Part shown: positions 1-6,436 of the stretch, one piece after another
Numbering within the stretch: position 1 is the first letter of the stretch
How the letters are laid out: each line of letters starts with the position of its first letter
Assembly (NCBI GenBank): GCA_003164415.1
Contig: PLTK01000026.1
Location: 1-6,529 of the forward strand
Length of the DNA stretch: 6,529 nucleotides
Source of the DNA: Methanobacterium sp.
GTDB taxonomy: Archaea; Methanobacteriota; Methanobacteria; Methanobacteriales; Methanobacteriaceae
Reading direction: 5' to 3'
Program-made: the position numbers and the translations under genes
The notes under the pieces: generated by a model
Database searches by the model: none
Seen by the model: only the letters and a program-made list of their open reading frames with translations
What the model was told of the DNA's origin: nothing

Positions 1-311
1 CGGGTCTTATCCTTGCAACGTTAACGGTATTTTTCAGAGATATCGAACATTTGTATACAGTTTTTTTAACACTTTTAATGTACGGCAGTGCAATCATGTA
101 CCCTGCAAATATTATACCTGCTAAATATCAATTTTTATTGACATACAATCCTATGTATGCTTCAATATCACTGTTCAGGGATTGTTTTATGTATGGAACA
201 TGGTTCGATCCATTTACTTTAATGTTTGCTATATTAACATCCTTTGGAGCTTTAGCAATAGGAATAGTGTTCTTTTACAAATTTCAGGATAAATTTATAT
301 TATATATCTAA
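1..311 (+). CDS. ABC-2 type polysaccharide export permease, C-terminal part (5' end cut by window edge)
   Basis: The reading frame is open from base 3 and ends with TAA at 309-311, giving 102 residues with no upstream end visible. A TTG at 51 is in frame but is almost certainly internal, because the residues before it (GLILATLTVFFRDIEHLY) match the conserved ABC-2 permease core just before the last two membrane helices. The region FFRDIEHLYTVFLTLLMYGS followed by MYP, then the NPMYA and FRD motifs, is typical of Wzm/TagG-type permeases, which form the membrane channel of ABC exporters for lipid-linked polysaccharides. Hydrophobic segments lie near fragment residues 17-36 and 71-92, and the end (KFQDKFILYI) resembles the usual cytoplasmic tail. 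The natural partner is the Wzt/TagH-type ATPase at 1090-2313, with rfbC in between. Family membership is confident; the substrate is not readable from the sequence. Confidence 0.88.
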   Translation, partial: GLILATLTVFFRDIEHLYTVFLTLLMYGSAIMYPANIIPAKYQFLLTYNPMYASISLFRDCFMYGTWFDPFTLMFAILTSFGALAIGIVFFYKFQDKFILYI

Positions 312-343
312 AAATATTATTGAAAGAGTGTATTAGGTTAAAT

Positions 344-350
344 AGAAGGA
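344..350 (+). promoter_or_regulatory. Ribosome binding site that favours the second ATG of rfbC
   Basis: AGAAGGA ends directly against the ATG at 351, which leaves no spacer for that codon. It sits 6 bases before the in-frame ATG at 357, a normal spacing, so 357 is the better start. Confidence 0.5.
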
Positions 351-356
351 ATGATC

Positions 357-911
357 ATGGGTAAATTTAAATTCATAAAAACAAGTATTGAAGGATTATT
401 TATAATAGAACCAATGGTATTTGGAGATGACCGTGGCTACTTTATGGAAACATACCATAAAGAAGAATTTAAAGATGCAGGACTCGATCTGAATTTTGTT
501 CAAGATAATCAGTCTAAATCTAAAAAAGGAGTACTAAGAGGACTGCATTTTCAATATACTAAACCACAAGGTAAATTGGTAAGGGCTCTAAGGGGTGTAG
601 TATTTGATGTTGCTGTTGATTTAAGAAACAATTCACCTACTTATGGAAAGTGGGAGGGTATTATACTTTCAGAAGAAAATAAAAAACAGTTTTATGTGCC
701 AGAGGGATTTGCACATGGATTTGTTGTCTTGTCTGATGAAGCTGAATTTACTTATAAATGCACAAATTTTTATGATTCAGAAGATGAAGGTGGAATTCTC
801 TGGAATGATCCTTCTATAGCAATTGACTGGCCCATAGATATTGATGAAGTTATCCTATCCGAAAAGGATAAAAAATGGAATACATTAAAAGAGAAACCTG
901 TAGTTTTTTAA
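357..911 (+). CDS. rfbC: dTDP-4-dehydrorhamnose 3,5-epimerase (RmlC)
   Basis: RmlC epimerises C3 and C5 of dTDP-4-dehydro-6-deoxy-D-glucose, the third step of dTDP-L-rhamnose synthesis, in the cytoplasm as a cupin dimer. The protein aligns over its whole length with Salmonella RmlC as I remember it. Numbering from the ATG at 351, the catalytic base is His66 (RGLHFQ), the catalytic Tyr is Tyr135 (EFTYK), and Asp173 (SEKD) matches Salmonella Asp170. Other hallmarks are VFGDDRGYFMETY (23-35), FVQDN (49-53), GKLVR (74-78), PEGFAHGF (117-124) and ILWNDP (149-154). Length (184 residues from 357, 186 from 351) is normal. I chose ATG 357 because of AGAAGGA spacing. The gap from the permease is 45 bases. 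A TATA-like stretch at 294-308, overlapping the permease end, could give it its own promoter. No other rhamnose genes (rmlA, rmlB, rmlD) are in the window, so they should lie elsewhere. Confidence 0.95.
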   Translation: MGKFKFIKTSIEGLFIIEPMVFGDDRGYFMETYHKEEFKDAGLDLNFVQDNQSKSKKGVLRGLHFQYTKPQGKLVRALRGVVFDVAVDLRNNSPTYGKWEGIILSEENKKQFYVPEGFAHGFVVLSDEAEFTYKCTNFYDSEDEGGILWNDPSIAIDWPIDIDEVILSEKDKKWNTLKEKPVVF

Positions 912-918
912 TTTTTTA
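904..918 (+). terminator. Oligo-T terminator candidate at the end of rfbC
   Basis: Two T6 runs (904-909 and 913-918) straddle the rfbC stop codon. Archaeal RNA polymerase can stop at U-rich tracts without a hairpin, and there is no clear hairpin here. If it works, the ATPase gene downstream is read from its own promoter. Confidence 0.4.
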
Positions 919-961
919 ACCATAAGGAAATCTTTTGGGCAGTTGATAATTAATATCCATT

Positions 962-972
962 TTTAATATATC
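962..972 (+). promoter_or_regulatory. Possible TATA box for the ABC ATPase gene
   Basis: TTTAATATATC lies in the 178-base gap between rfbC and the ATPase gene. The usual 22-27 base spacing would place transcription start near 990-995 and leave a leader of about 95 bases. The 13-mer ATATATCTAAAAA here (966-978) also occurs just before rfbC (302-314). In DNA this AT-rich the match could be chance, so this call is weak. Confidence 0.25.
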
Positions 973-1089
973 TAAAAAAATAAATTAATGAATAATAAAA
1001 TGATATCATGGTATTTATGGACTATAATGTGGTTTAAGCAACTGATGGACTATCACAATTACTAGTTATTTTAATATTGGAGTAAAAAT

Positions 1090-2313
1090 ATGAGACAGAT
1101 AAGATCAATGGATTTAGGACTGATTTTTTTATTAACAGCAATTTTTGTATTTGTGGTATCATATACTCCAGTTGATACTGTTAAATATGGTTTAGAAATT
1201 TTAATTGTTATATTGTTGTCATTATTTTCAGGATATTCTATAACCGCATTATTAAAACCTGCTGAGGGTTACAAATCCCTCATAAAACATCTCCTCTTGA
1301 TATTAGGGTCCGCTTTACTATTAATCATAATTATTGGTATTTCTTTAAAGGTATCTCCACTAGGGTTCCATTTAAGATTTTTAATCCTGGGATTGTCCGG
1401 AACAACCATATTATTTGTAATTGCAGCATTTGTCAGAAGAAATCTTTGGGGAAGATCCAATAAATATGAAGAAACAACTGATACACCCACATCAACTAAC
1501 GCATCAGGGCTTAATGAAACACCACATCATGGTATCATACCAGAGACTGCTATTAAAGTGATAGATGTGGGCATGGAATTTAATTTAAGTCAAGAGAAAA
1601 TAGATAATATTAAGGAGTATGCTATTAAGTTTGTGAAGAGGGAATTATTTTATCAGGAATTCTGGGCTTTAAAAGGCGTAAACTTCCAGGTAGAAAAGGG
1701 AGATAAATTAGGGATAGTGGGTTTAAATGGTGCAGGTAAAAGTACTCTTCTTAAATTAATTTCAGGGGTTATGAAACCAACTGAAGGTAAAGTTGAGGTA
1801 AGTGGTAGTTTAGTACCATTATTAGAGTTAGGGGCAGGATTTGATCCAAACTATACTGGTCGTGAAAATATCTTCCTTAACGGGGCATTATTAGGATATC
1901 CAAAGGATTTTATTGAGAGTAAATATGATGAAATACTTGAATTTTCTGAAATAGGAGATTTTATTGATGTTCCACTAAAAAATTATTCTACTGGTATGAT
2001 CGCTAGATTGGGATTTTCAATAGCTACAATTGTTGAGCCTCAAATACTCATCCTTGATGAGATATTATCTGTTGGTGATGCTAAATTCCAAGAAAAGAGT
2101 GAACAAAGGATGAAATCCTTTATAAATCAGGAAGTAACTGTTCTATTTGTATCACACTCTGCAGAACAAGTAAGAAAATTATGTAACAAGGCTATATGGC
2201 TTGAGAAGGGCAAATTGATCATGCAAGGAGAGGTAAATGAAGTATGTGATAAATATCTCGAAAGTATGGGAATAGCACCTGCCAAGAAACAGTTTAACGA
2301 TTTAGAGAATTAA
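1090..2313 (+). CDS. Wzt/TagH-type polysaccharide ABC transporter ATPase fused to an N-terminal DUF1616-like membrane domain
   Basis: Residues 1-116 hold four hydrophobic segments (about 9-25, 35-55, 66-86 and 97-115) in an arrangement resembling DUF1616, including the LLSLFSGYSITALLKP stretch and an FVRR end. A Ser/Thr/Asn-rich polar linker (about 117-152) follows. Residues 153-394 are a full nucleotide-binding domain: Walker A GLNGAGKST (211-219), the family-typical LLELGAGFDPNYTGREN (244-260), signature YSTGM (299-303, replacing LSGGQ), Walker B ILILD-E (319-324), D-loop SVGD (327-330) and switch His356. It should power export of a lipid-linked polysaccharide through the upstream permease. 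Only about a dozen residues follow the ATPase, so there is no Wzt carbohydrate-binding domain. ATG 1090 is supported by GGAG at 1079-1082. No ATG with a ribosome binding site precedes the ATPase part, so a separate internal start looks unlikely. Confidence 0.9.
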   Translation: MRQIRSMDLGLIFLLTAIFVFVVSYTPVDTVKYGLEILIVILLSLFSGYSITALLKPAEGYKSLIKHLLLILGSALLLIIIIGISLKVSPLGFHLRFLILGLSGTTILFVIAAFVRRNLWGRSNKYEETTDTPTSTNASGLNETPHHGIIPETAIKVIDVGMEFNLSQEKIDNIKEYAIKFVKRELFYQEFWALKGVNFQVEKGDKLGIVGLNGAGKSTLLKLISGVMKPTEGKVEVSGSLVPLLELGAGFDPNYTGRENIFLNGALLGYPKDFIESKYDEILEFSEIGDFIDVPLKNYSTGMIARLGFSIATIVEPQILILDEILSVGDAKFQEKSEQRMKSFINQEVTVLFVSHSAEQVRKLCNKAIWLEKGKLIMQGEVNEVCDKYLESMGIAPAKKQFNDLEN

Positions 2314-2328
2314 ATAGAATTTTTAGGG

Positions 2329-2359
2329 ATTTAATAACACGTTATAAATGTTATTAAAT
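2329..2359 (+). terminator. Perfect 11-bp inverted repeat after the ABC ATPase gene, possible terminator or 3' end hairpin
   Basis: ATTTAATAACA (2329-2339) and TGTTATTAAAT (2349-2359) are exact reverse complements around a 9-base loop, starting 15 bases after the stop codon. A T5 run follows only at about 2371-2375, so this is not a classic bacterial terminator. It may protect a 3' end or mark termination in either direction. The stem is almost all A/T and therefore weak. Confidence 0.4.
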
Positions 2360-2406
2360 AAGGTTCAAAGTTTTTATTAACAAATATAGATTAACCAAAA
2401 TTCAGT

Positions 2407-2565
2407 ATGGACTTAAAAAAAGATTCCTTATTTAAATCTTTTATCCAATTGGGTATTCATAAAGCACATGTCACTATACAATCATTAAATATTGTAATAT
2501 TATTGGAAACTCCAACAGAGTTAATTAATGAAGTTCATTTAATTAAATGTCATTTTACATTTTAG
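2407..2565 (+). CDS. Doubtful small ORF, 52 residues
   Basis: An ATG at 2407 opens 52 codons ending in TAG at 2563-2565. The first residues (MDLKKDSLFKSFIQLGI) look like the cytoplasmic start plus beginning of the first helix of a polytopic membrane protein, a pattern I associate with MATE-type or flippase proteins of methanogens. The rest does not continue as a membrane protein and ends in LIKCHFTF. No ribosome binding site is visible in the bases before it. It could be the 5' remnant of a lost gene, a small protein, or a chance ORF; in DNA with this few G and C bases a run of 52 codons is not rare enough to exclude chance. Confidence 0.2.
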   Translation: MDLKKDSLFKSFIQLGIHKAHVTIQSLNIVILLETPTELINEVHLIKCHFTF

Positions 2566-2916
2566 ATATGGAATATAAATAATTTTAATGTTGATTATTA
2601 TTGGCAAAATAAAAGATTTTTAATTCTATGACTGTCATTTTTAAAATGTCATTAAAAGGACTATTCACACCAAATGATTACAAATAGTTTTGATAGTTTT
2701 TAGAGTTTGACAAGTTTTTAATATCTTAAACCATTTATATTTAGTATTGAAACTTTTACAACTAATCTAAGACAACATATTAAAATTTATTTTTTTAACT
2801 TTAATTGTTTTATGTTATTAAACCTATTATTAATATTTTTTTAAAGTATACAACTTGAATATTTATTATGTGTATTATATTAACCATGATGGACCTAATG
2901 AATTAAATAATAATTT

Positions 2917-3858
2917 TTATCGGATATTAGTTTCTTTGCATATGTATATTGGTCTGTTTTTTGTTTCAAGATAAGTTTTTGATAGGTATTGTCCGAGTAT
3001 ACCAATTGAAAATAGTTGTATTCCTCCTAAAAGGAGTATAACACTTATTGTTGAAGACCATCCACTTACTGCATCACCGAATATGAGCGTTCTGATTATT
3101 ATTATTATCATAGATATCACAGCCAAAAGTGAGAAAATGATACCGGTGATTGTTGATAAGTATAATGGGGCTGTCGAAAATGATATGATACCATCAAGAG
3201 CATAAATTGATAGTTTCCAGAAAGACCAATTAGTTTGACCTTGTTGTCTTTCGATATTTTCGTATTCTAACCATTTTGTTTTAAAACCTACCCATGAAAA
3301 AATTCCTTTTGAAAAACGATTATATTCACTCACTTCTAAAATGGAATTGACCATTTGTCGGGTCATTATACGAAAATCTCTTGCTCCGTTAACGATTTTT
3401 GTTTTTGAGATCACATTTATAATTTTATAAAATGATTCGGTAAAAAAGGATCTGATAACAGGCTCCCCTTTTCTTGAAGTTCTTCTTGTGGCTACACAAT
3501 CATATAAACCGGATTTAATAAAAGAATACATTTGAGGTAGAAGAACGGGAGGGTCTTGTAAGTCTGCATCCATTAAAATAATAAAATCTCCAGAACTATT
3601 TTTTAATCCAGCATAAATTGCCGCTTCTTTTCCAAAATTTCTTGAAAATGAAATGAATTTTATTTCTTCACAATCTTTACTTAATTTTTTAATTATTTCC
3701 AAAGTTTTATCATCAGATCCGTCATCAATAAAAATAAGCTCAAAATTGAGATTAGATAATTCCACATTTCCCTTGATGACTTTTGAAATTTCTTTACAAA
3801 TTGAAAATATATTTTTTTCTTCATTAAGACAAGGAATGACGATACTTAATAGATCCAT
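2917..3858 (-). CDS. Family 2 glycosyltransferase of the GtrB/DPM1-like type (polyprenyl phosphate sugar transferase)
   Basis: This 313-residue protein has a GT-A domain at residues 1-225 and two membrane helices at about 230-257 and 268-290. Visible motifs are SIVIPCLNEEKN (5-16), FIDDGS (43-48), SRNFGKEAA (72-80), the metal-binding DADLQDPP (97-104), NGARDFRIMTR (157-167) and RQQGQTNWSFWKL (204-216), with a GRP-like end (NRPIYI). Family members move a sugar from a nucleotide donor to a polyprenyl phosphate on the cytoplasmic face; in archaea the lipid would be a dolichyl-type phosphate. The sugar, perhaps glucose, cannot be told from sequence. ATG 3858 is supported by AGGAG at 3866-3870, which lies inside the end of the upstream GtrA-like gene. 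Only one base separates that gene's stop from this ATG, so translation is probably coupled. It is the last gene of the minus-strand operon. Confidence 0.92.
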   Translation of the reverse strand: MDLLSIVIPCLNEEKNIFSICKEISKVIKGNVELSNLNFELIFIDDGSDDKTLEIIKKLSKDCEEIKFISFSRNFGKEAAIYAGLKNSSGDFIILMDADLQDPPVLLPQMYSFIKSGLYDCVATRRTSRKGEPVIRSFFTESFYKIINVISKTKIVNGARDFRIMTRQMVNSILEVSEYNRFSKGIFSWVGFKTKWLEYENIERQQGQTNWSFWKLSIYALDGIISFSTAPLYLSTITGIIFSLLAVISMIIIIIRTLIFGDAVSGWSSTISVILLLGGIQLFSIGILGQYLSKTYLETKNRPIYICKETNIR

Positions 3859-3859
3859 A

Positions 3860-4351
3860 TTATCTCTCCTTAAATATAATTTTTTTACTTAATAAATAGT
3901 TTATAATGATTACAATTACATTAATAATAATCTTTGATGCAATATCATTGAACATCAATAAGACAACAAGAACATAGAAAAGAAAGGAGTCCAAAATCCC
4001 CGATAATCCTCTTCCAGCTATAAATAATCCAAATTCATGTAATATTTTTTCATTTTTACTTTCAAATACTAAAATTCTATTGGTAATATAAGCAAATAAA
4101 ATTGAAAAAAACCATGCCATTATATTTGAGATCAAAATATTAATTCCACATACTTTAAAAAAAAATAAATAGCTCAATATGTTTACTAAGGTAGTTAAAA
4201 CTCCAAATATAAGGTATAATACCATTTCTTTATTTTCATTTAATATTTTCAAATAAAAATTTTTAGTAAGAATTTTTAAAAAATTGGTTTTTTGTAAAAT
4301 CTTAGATTTTGATGTAATAAAACTATTAATCGTATCTATAATTTCACTCAT
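3860..4351 (-). CDS. GtrA-like four-helix membrane protein
   Basis: The protein has a charged N-terminal stretch of about 40 residues and then four hydrophobic segments (about 43-63, 69-95, 104-132 and 136-156 when counted from the chosen start). Family hallmarks are the first helix with GVLTTLVNILSY, the ITNRILVF motif after helix 2 and the NYLLSKKIIF ending. GtrA proteins are proposed to help flip polyprenyl phosphate sugars made by GtrB-type enzymes, which fits the neighbour just downstream. I chose ATG 4351 (163 residues): it overlaps the previous gene's end by 8 bases and has GGATGAT 7 bases upstream. An in-frame ATG at 4363 would add four residues (MINV) and overlap by 20 bases, but its GG is directly adjacent, leaving no spacer. 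The N-terminal extension before helix 1 is longer than I expect for minimal GtrA proteins. Confidence 0.88.
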   Translation of the reverse strand: MSEIIDTINSFITSKSKILQKTNFLKILTKNFYLKILNENKEMVLYLIFGVLTTLVNILSYLFFFKVCGINILISNIMAWFFSILFAYITNRILVFESKNEKILHEFGLFIAGRGLSGILDSFLFYVLVVLLMFNDIASKIIINVIVIIINYLLSKKIIFKER

Positions 4352-5753
4352 CACGTTTATCATCCTTTATTTCATTATTATTACTAGATGAAAAAAGATT
4401 ATACATAAATTTCCAAAGTTTCCATTTTAACAACCAATTATTAATTTTATCGTATCTGCTTTCAATTAATTCGACACTTAGAATATATGATGCACATGTA
4501 ACACAAAAATAATAAAATATTTCCCATCGCTGTTCACTTGCCCAAACTGTTGGTGAAAAACCTCTCATCATTTGTGAACTAAATCCTAATATTAATAGAC
4601 AAAATATTGCTAAACTAATCTTCTTATCGCCATGTTTATATATTTTTATTAGACTGAACATAACAGAAAATACTATAATTGCATATATACTAGAAATTAT
4701 TAAAATGTGCATTAAATTGGAGTGCAATAAACCATATTTTGTCATTCCCATCCCTATAAAATGAAGGGGAGGTCTATAACCCACTAAACTCATTATTAAT
4801 AAAGTTAATACAATTATCAAGGGGAGTAAACTAAGTATTACTGATAATTTATTCTTTGTAATAGAATAAATATAAAGTGCCAAGATTCCAAAGAAAACCA
4901 GGCTAGTCAAACTGAATAAAAGTACAATCCTATAAAATAATACACTAATTCCTAAATCTATTTTGTTAACTAAGGTTAAATTATAATAAGTAGGGAACCA
5001 ATGTGAAATCTCATGATAATATCTTATATGGTTTCCAGGACATAAATAAACATTTAAAAATTCTAAAAATATAATTAAAAGCATAAATAATACAGTATTT
5101 GGTATTTTCACTCTATTAAACAGACAATATAAAATGATAAAGAGATAAGCTACAGAAACAAGTGCAAGCATCATTTCTTGATTAATAGCGAATATTAATG
5201 CAAAAATCATTATTGTATAAATAATTATTTTTTGTTTGGTGTTTGTATTATTTCTATTGAATACATATTTTTTTAGCAGATAAAAATGTAATAATCCGAA
5301 AAATAAGGGCCATGTATAATTTAAAGTTGTAGCGATGTAACCTGCTTCATTTAAAGTATTTGTAGTCGTAAAAATATAAATTAGTACAAAAATACAAGAT
5401 AAAGAATTGTATATATATGATTTACTGGCATCGATTTTTTCCATATTAAATATAATTTTGGGGATTAAAACAGCTATTAACATAAAAACTATAGAATCAA
5501 AAAAATTCCATATTATTTTAGGTAAACCTGCAAGTGGTATTAAAAAAAATTCGATTAAAAACCTTGAAGACCAAGTTTCATATTGAATGTATATATAATT
5601 AAAAATATTCTGATTATGATATATTTTAGCAAAAGTTATATCATCCGCAAGGCGCGGTAATGTAAAATGCCATGTAAATATGATTACAAAAAATATAACA
5701 AATGGAAAATATTTTAATAATGATTTTTTTGCATTTATTTTATTAAAATTCAA
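4344..5753 (-). CDS. Polytopic membrane protein resembling DUF6056 / GT-C type glycosyltransferases
   Basis: The 469 residues contain roughly ten to twelve hydrophobic segments and a polar Asn/Asp/Lys tail (455-469). Residues after the first helix carry an Asp pair (LADDITF, D37-D38) at the start of a predicted extracytoplasmic loop, followed by WSSRFL (61-66). Further candidate conserved sites are NQE (191-193), CPGNHIR (238-244) and MRGFSPTVWASEQRW (396-410). This layout matches my recollection of DUF6056 proteins and of GT-C enzymes, which use an acidic residue in the first loop and a lipid phosphate sugar donor. With GtrA- and GtrB-like genes directly downstream, it is the likely transferase that puts the sugar on an acceptor glycan. 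The start is a TTG at 5753, supported by GAGGG at 5762-5766; the next in-frame ATG is far inside. Family assignment is moderate, function inferred from context. Confidence 0.75.
   Translation of the reverse strand: MNFNKINAKKSLLKYFPFVIFFVIIFTWHFTLPRLADDITFAKIYHNQNIFNYIYIQYETWSSRFLIEFFLIPLAGLPKIIWNFFDSIVFMLIAVLIPKIIFNMEKIDASKSYIYNSLSCIFVLIYIFTTTNTLNEAGYIATTLNYTWPLFFGLLHFYLLKKYVFNRNNTNTKQKIIIYTIMIFALIFAINQEMMLALVSVAYLFIILYCLFNRVKIPNTVLFMLLIIFLEFLNVYLCPGNHIRYYHEISHWFPTYYNLTLVNKIDLGISVLFYRIVLLFSLTSLVFFGILALYIYSITKNKLSVILSLLPLIIVLTLLIMSLVGYRPPLHFIGMGMTKYGLLHSNLMHILIISSIYAIIVFSVMFSLIKIYKHGDKKISLAIFCLLILGFSSQMMRGFSPTVWASEQRWEIFYYFCVTCASYILSVELIESRYDKINNWLLKWKLWKFMYNLFSSSNNNEIKDDKRDE
4359..4365 (-). 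promoter_or_regulatory. Ribosome binding site deciding the GtrA-like start
   Basis: On the minus strand GGATGAT lies within the last codons of the upstream gene, 7 bases before ATG 4351. It partly matches the archaeal AGGTGAT consensus. It overlaps the competing ATG at 4363, which argues for the downstream start. Confidence 0.35.
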
Positions 5754-5761
5754 TAGTATAT

Positions 5762-5766
5762 CCCTC
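5762..5766 (-). promoter_or_regulatory. Ribosome binding site supporting the TTG start
   Basis: Read on the minus strand, GAGGG lies 8 bases before the TTG at 5753. No ATG or GTG lies nearby in frame, so this site is the main reason to accept the TTG as the real start. Confidence 0.6.
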
Positions 5767-5798
5767 TTAATGTTTTTACTATATAAAAATTAATTCAG

Positions 5799-5806
5799 TT
5801 ATATAA
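5799..5806 (-). promoter_or_regulatory. Possible TATA box of the three-gene glycosyltransferase operon
   Basis: On the minus strand TTATATAA is preceded by an A-rich stretch (CTAAAATT) that could act as a BRE. Standard spacing puts transcription start near 5775-5780, giving a leader of about 22-27 bases that contains the GAGGG site. A second TATA-like string at about 5780-5788 is too close to the start codon to leave room for the ribosome site. In DNA this AT-rich the call is tentative. Confidence 0.35.
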
Positions 5807-5885
5807 TAATTTTAGATATTCAACTAAACATATTATTATCATTATAAATTTTTTATAAATGTATATACGTAATAAGTTAAGAAAC

Positions 5886-5916
5886 AAAAAAATTTTAACT
5901 AATTTTTTTAGTTGAA
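5886..5916 (-). terminator. Terminator-like hairpin with T7 tract, minus strand
   Basis: Read on the minus strand, AACTAA (5913-5908), a loop of five A, TTAGTT (5902-5897), four A and then T7 (5892-5886) form a short stem-loop with a U tract. The stem is only 6 bp, A/T-rich and weak. It sits about 80 bases upstream of the likely TATA box and could stop transcripts arriving from the minus-strand gene at the right edge. Confidence 0.3.
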
Positions 5917-6436
5917 TTTAATATCTTAACAAACTAAGATTGATTTTATTTTATCAATAATGGAAATATTGAGAGACATGAAACTCCTAGAGGTTATAGT
6001 TCTGTAAACATATTGTACTTATGGTTTATTTTATTAAATATTAATGATAAACTAAATGTAAATTCTCAGAAATATCTATGAGATTTATTAACGTGCAATA
6101 CCTTTAGGTTCCAAAATGGATTATGTTTACTATAAATCAAGAAATTTAATCTATTGAAACACTTTGATCATACTAGATTTAAATTTTAATGATTTAAAAT
6201 GGATTAATCATACTATTTGCATGCTTTTTTTTAAAATATTTGAAAGTTAAATCCAAATAATTTGAACCGATATAGTAAATATTTAAAAATTGATTGTATA
6301 TGATTTTATTTACTTGATTTTTTTTGTATGTTATTTTAAGATTTAACTTATTTTATTTCTAATAATCCATTATTAACTCCACTATTTATATCTTTTATAA
6401 TATAGAATCAGATCAAATAATTTTTTCCATTATATT

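Larger units (their letters stand above)
2314..2916. other. Convergent intergenic region
   Basis: These 603 bases separate the stop of the ABC ATPase gene (plus strand) from the stop of the glycosyltransferase gene (minus strand). They contain the 11-bp inverted repeat at 2329-2359, a doubtful 52-codon ORF at 2407-2565, and scattered T runs (for example around 2790 and 2835). I see no tRNA, no tandem repeat, no transposase and no other reading frame of note on either strand. The length is generous for a convergent junction, where two terminators would need far less room. That leaves room for a decayed gene or an unrecognised small RNA. Confidence 0.6.
5754..6436. other. Long AT-rich spacer upstream of the minus-strand operon
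   Basis: About 680 bases with no convincing reading frame on either strand; the longest ATG frames I followed are under about 20 codons. It holds the operon promoter and ribosome site near 5754-5810, a terminator-like hairpin at 5886-5916, a slightly GC-richer patch around 5965-6125, and two plus-strand T8 tracts (6225-6232 and 6318-6325). I found no tRNA, CRISPR repeat, insertion sequence or C/D-box pair. It may hold a small RNA or a decayed gene, but nothing in it is recognisable. Confidence 0.6.

Noticed and set aside
51..311. Reading the first gene as starting at TTG 51
   Set aside because: The frame is open to the left edge and the residues before 51 fit the conserved permease core, so the gene is a fragment and not an 86-residue protein.
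1017..1053. Direct repeat ATGGACTAT at 1017-1025 and 1045-1053 before the ATPase gene
   Set aside because: Nine bases, only two copies and no symmetry; not distinguishable from chance, though an operator cannot be excluded.
1269..1490. Minus-strand open frame of 73 codons opposite the ATPase gene
   Set aside because: It lies antisense inside a well-supported gene, has no recognisable motifs, and is best explained as a shadow of the coding strand.
2884..2892. CATGATGG resembling a C-box of an archaeal C/D RNA
   Set aside because: It deviates from RTGATGA and no CTGA D-box or closing stem lies at the expected distance.
3653..3892. Plus-strand open frame of 79 codons opposite the glycosyltransferase gene
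   Set aside because: It mirrors the conserved N-terminal half of the glycosyltransferase on the other strand and shows no independent features.
6113..6215. Short repeats AAAATGGATTA (6113-6123, 6196-6206) and ATCATACTA (6167-6175, 6207-6215)
   Set aside because: Irregular spacing and short AT-rich units do not make a CRISPR or iteron array; chance similarity is likely.
6255..6275. GGTTCAAAT on the minus strand, similar to a tRNA T-loop
   Set aside because: The flanking five bases on each side do not pair into a T-stem and no anticodon or acceptor stem can be built around it.
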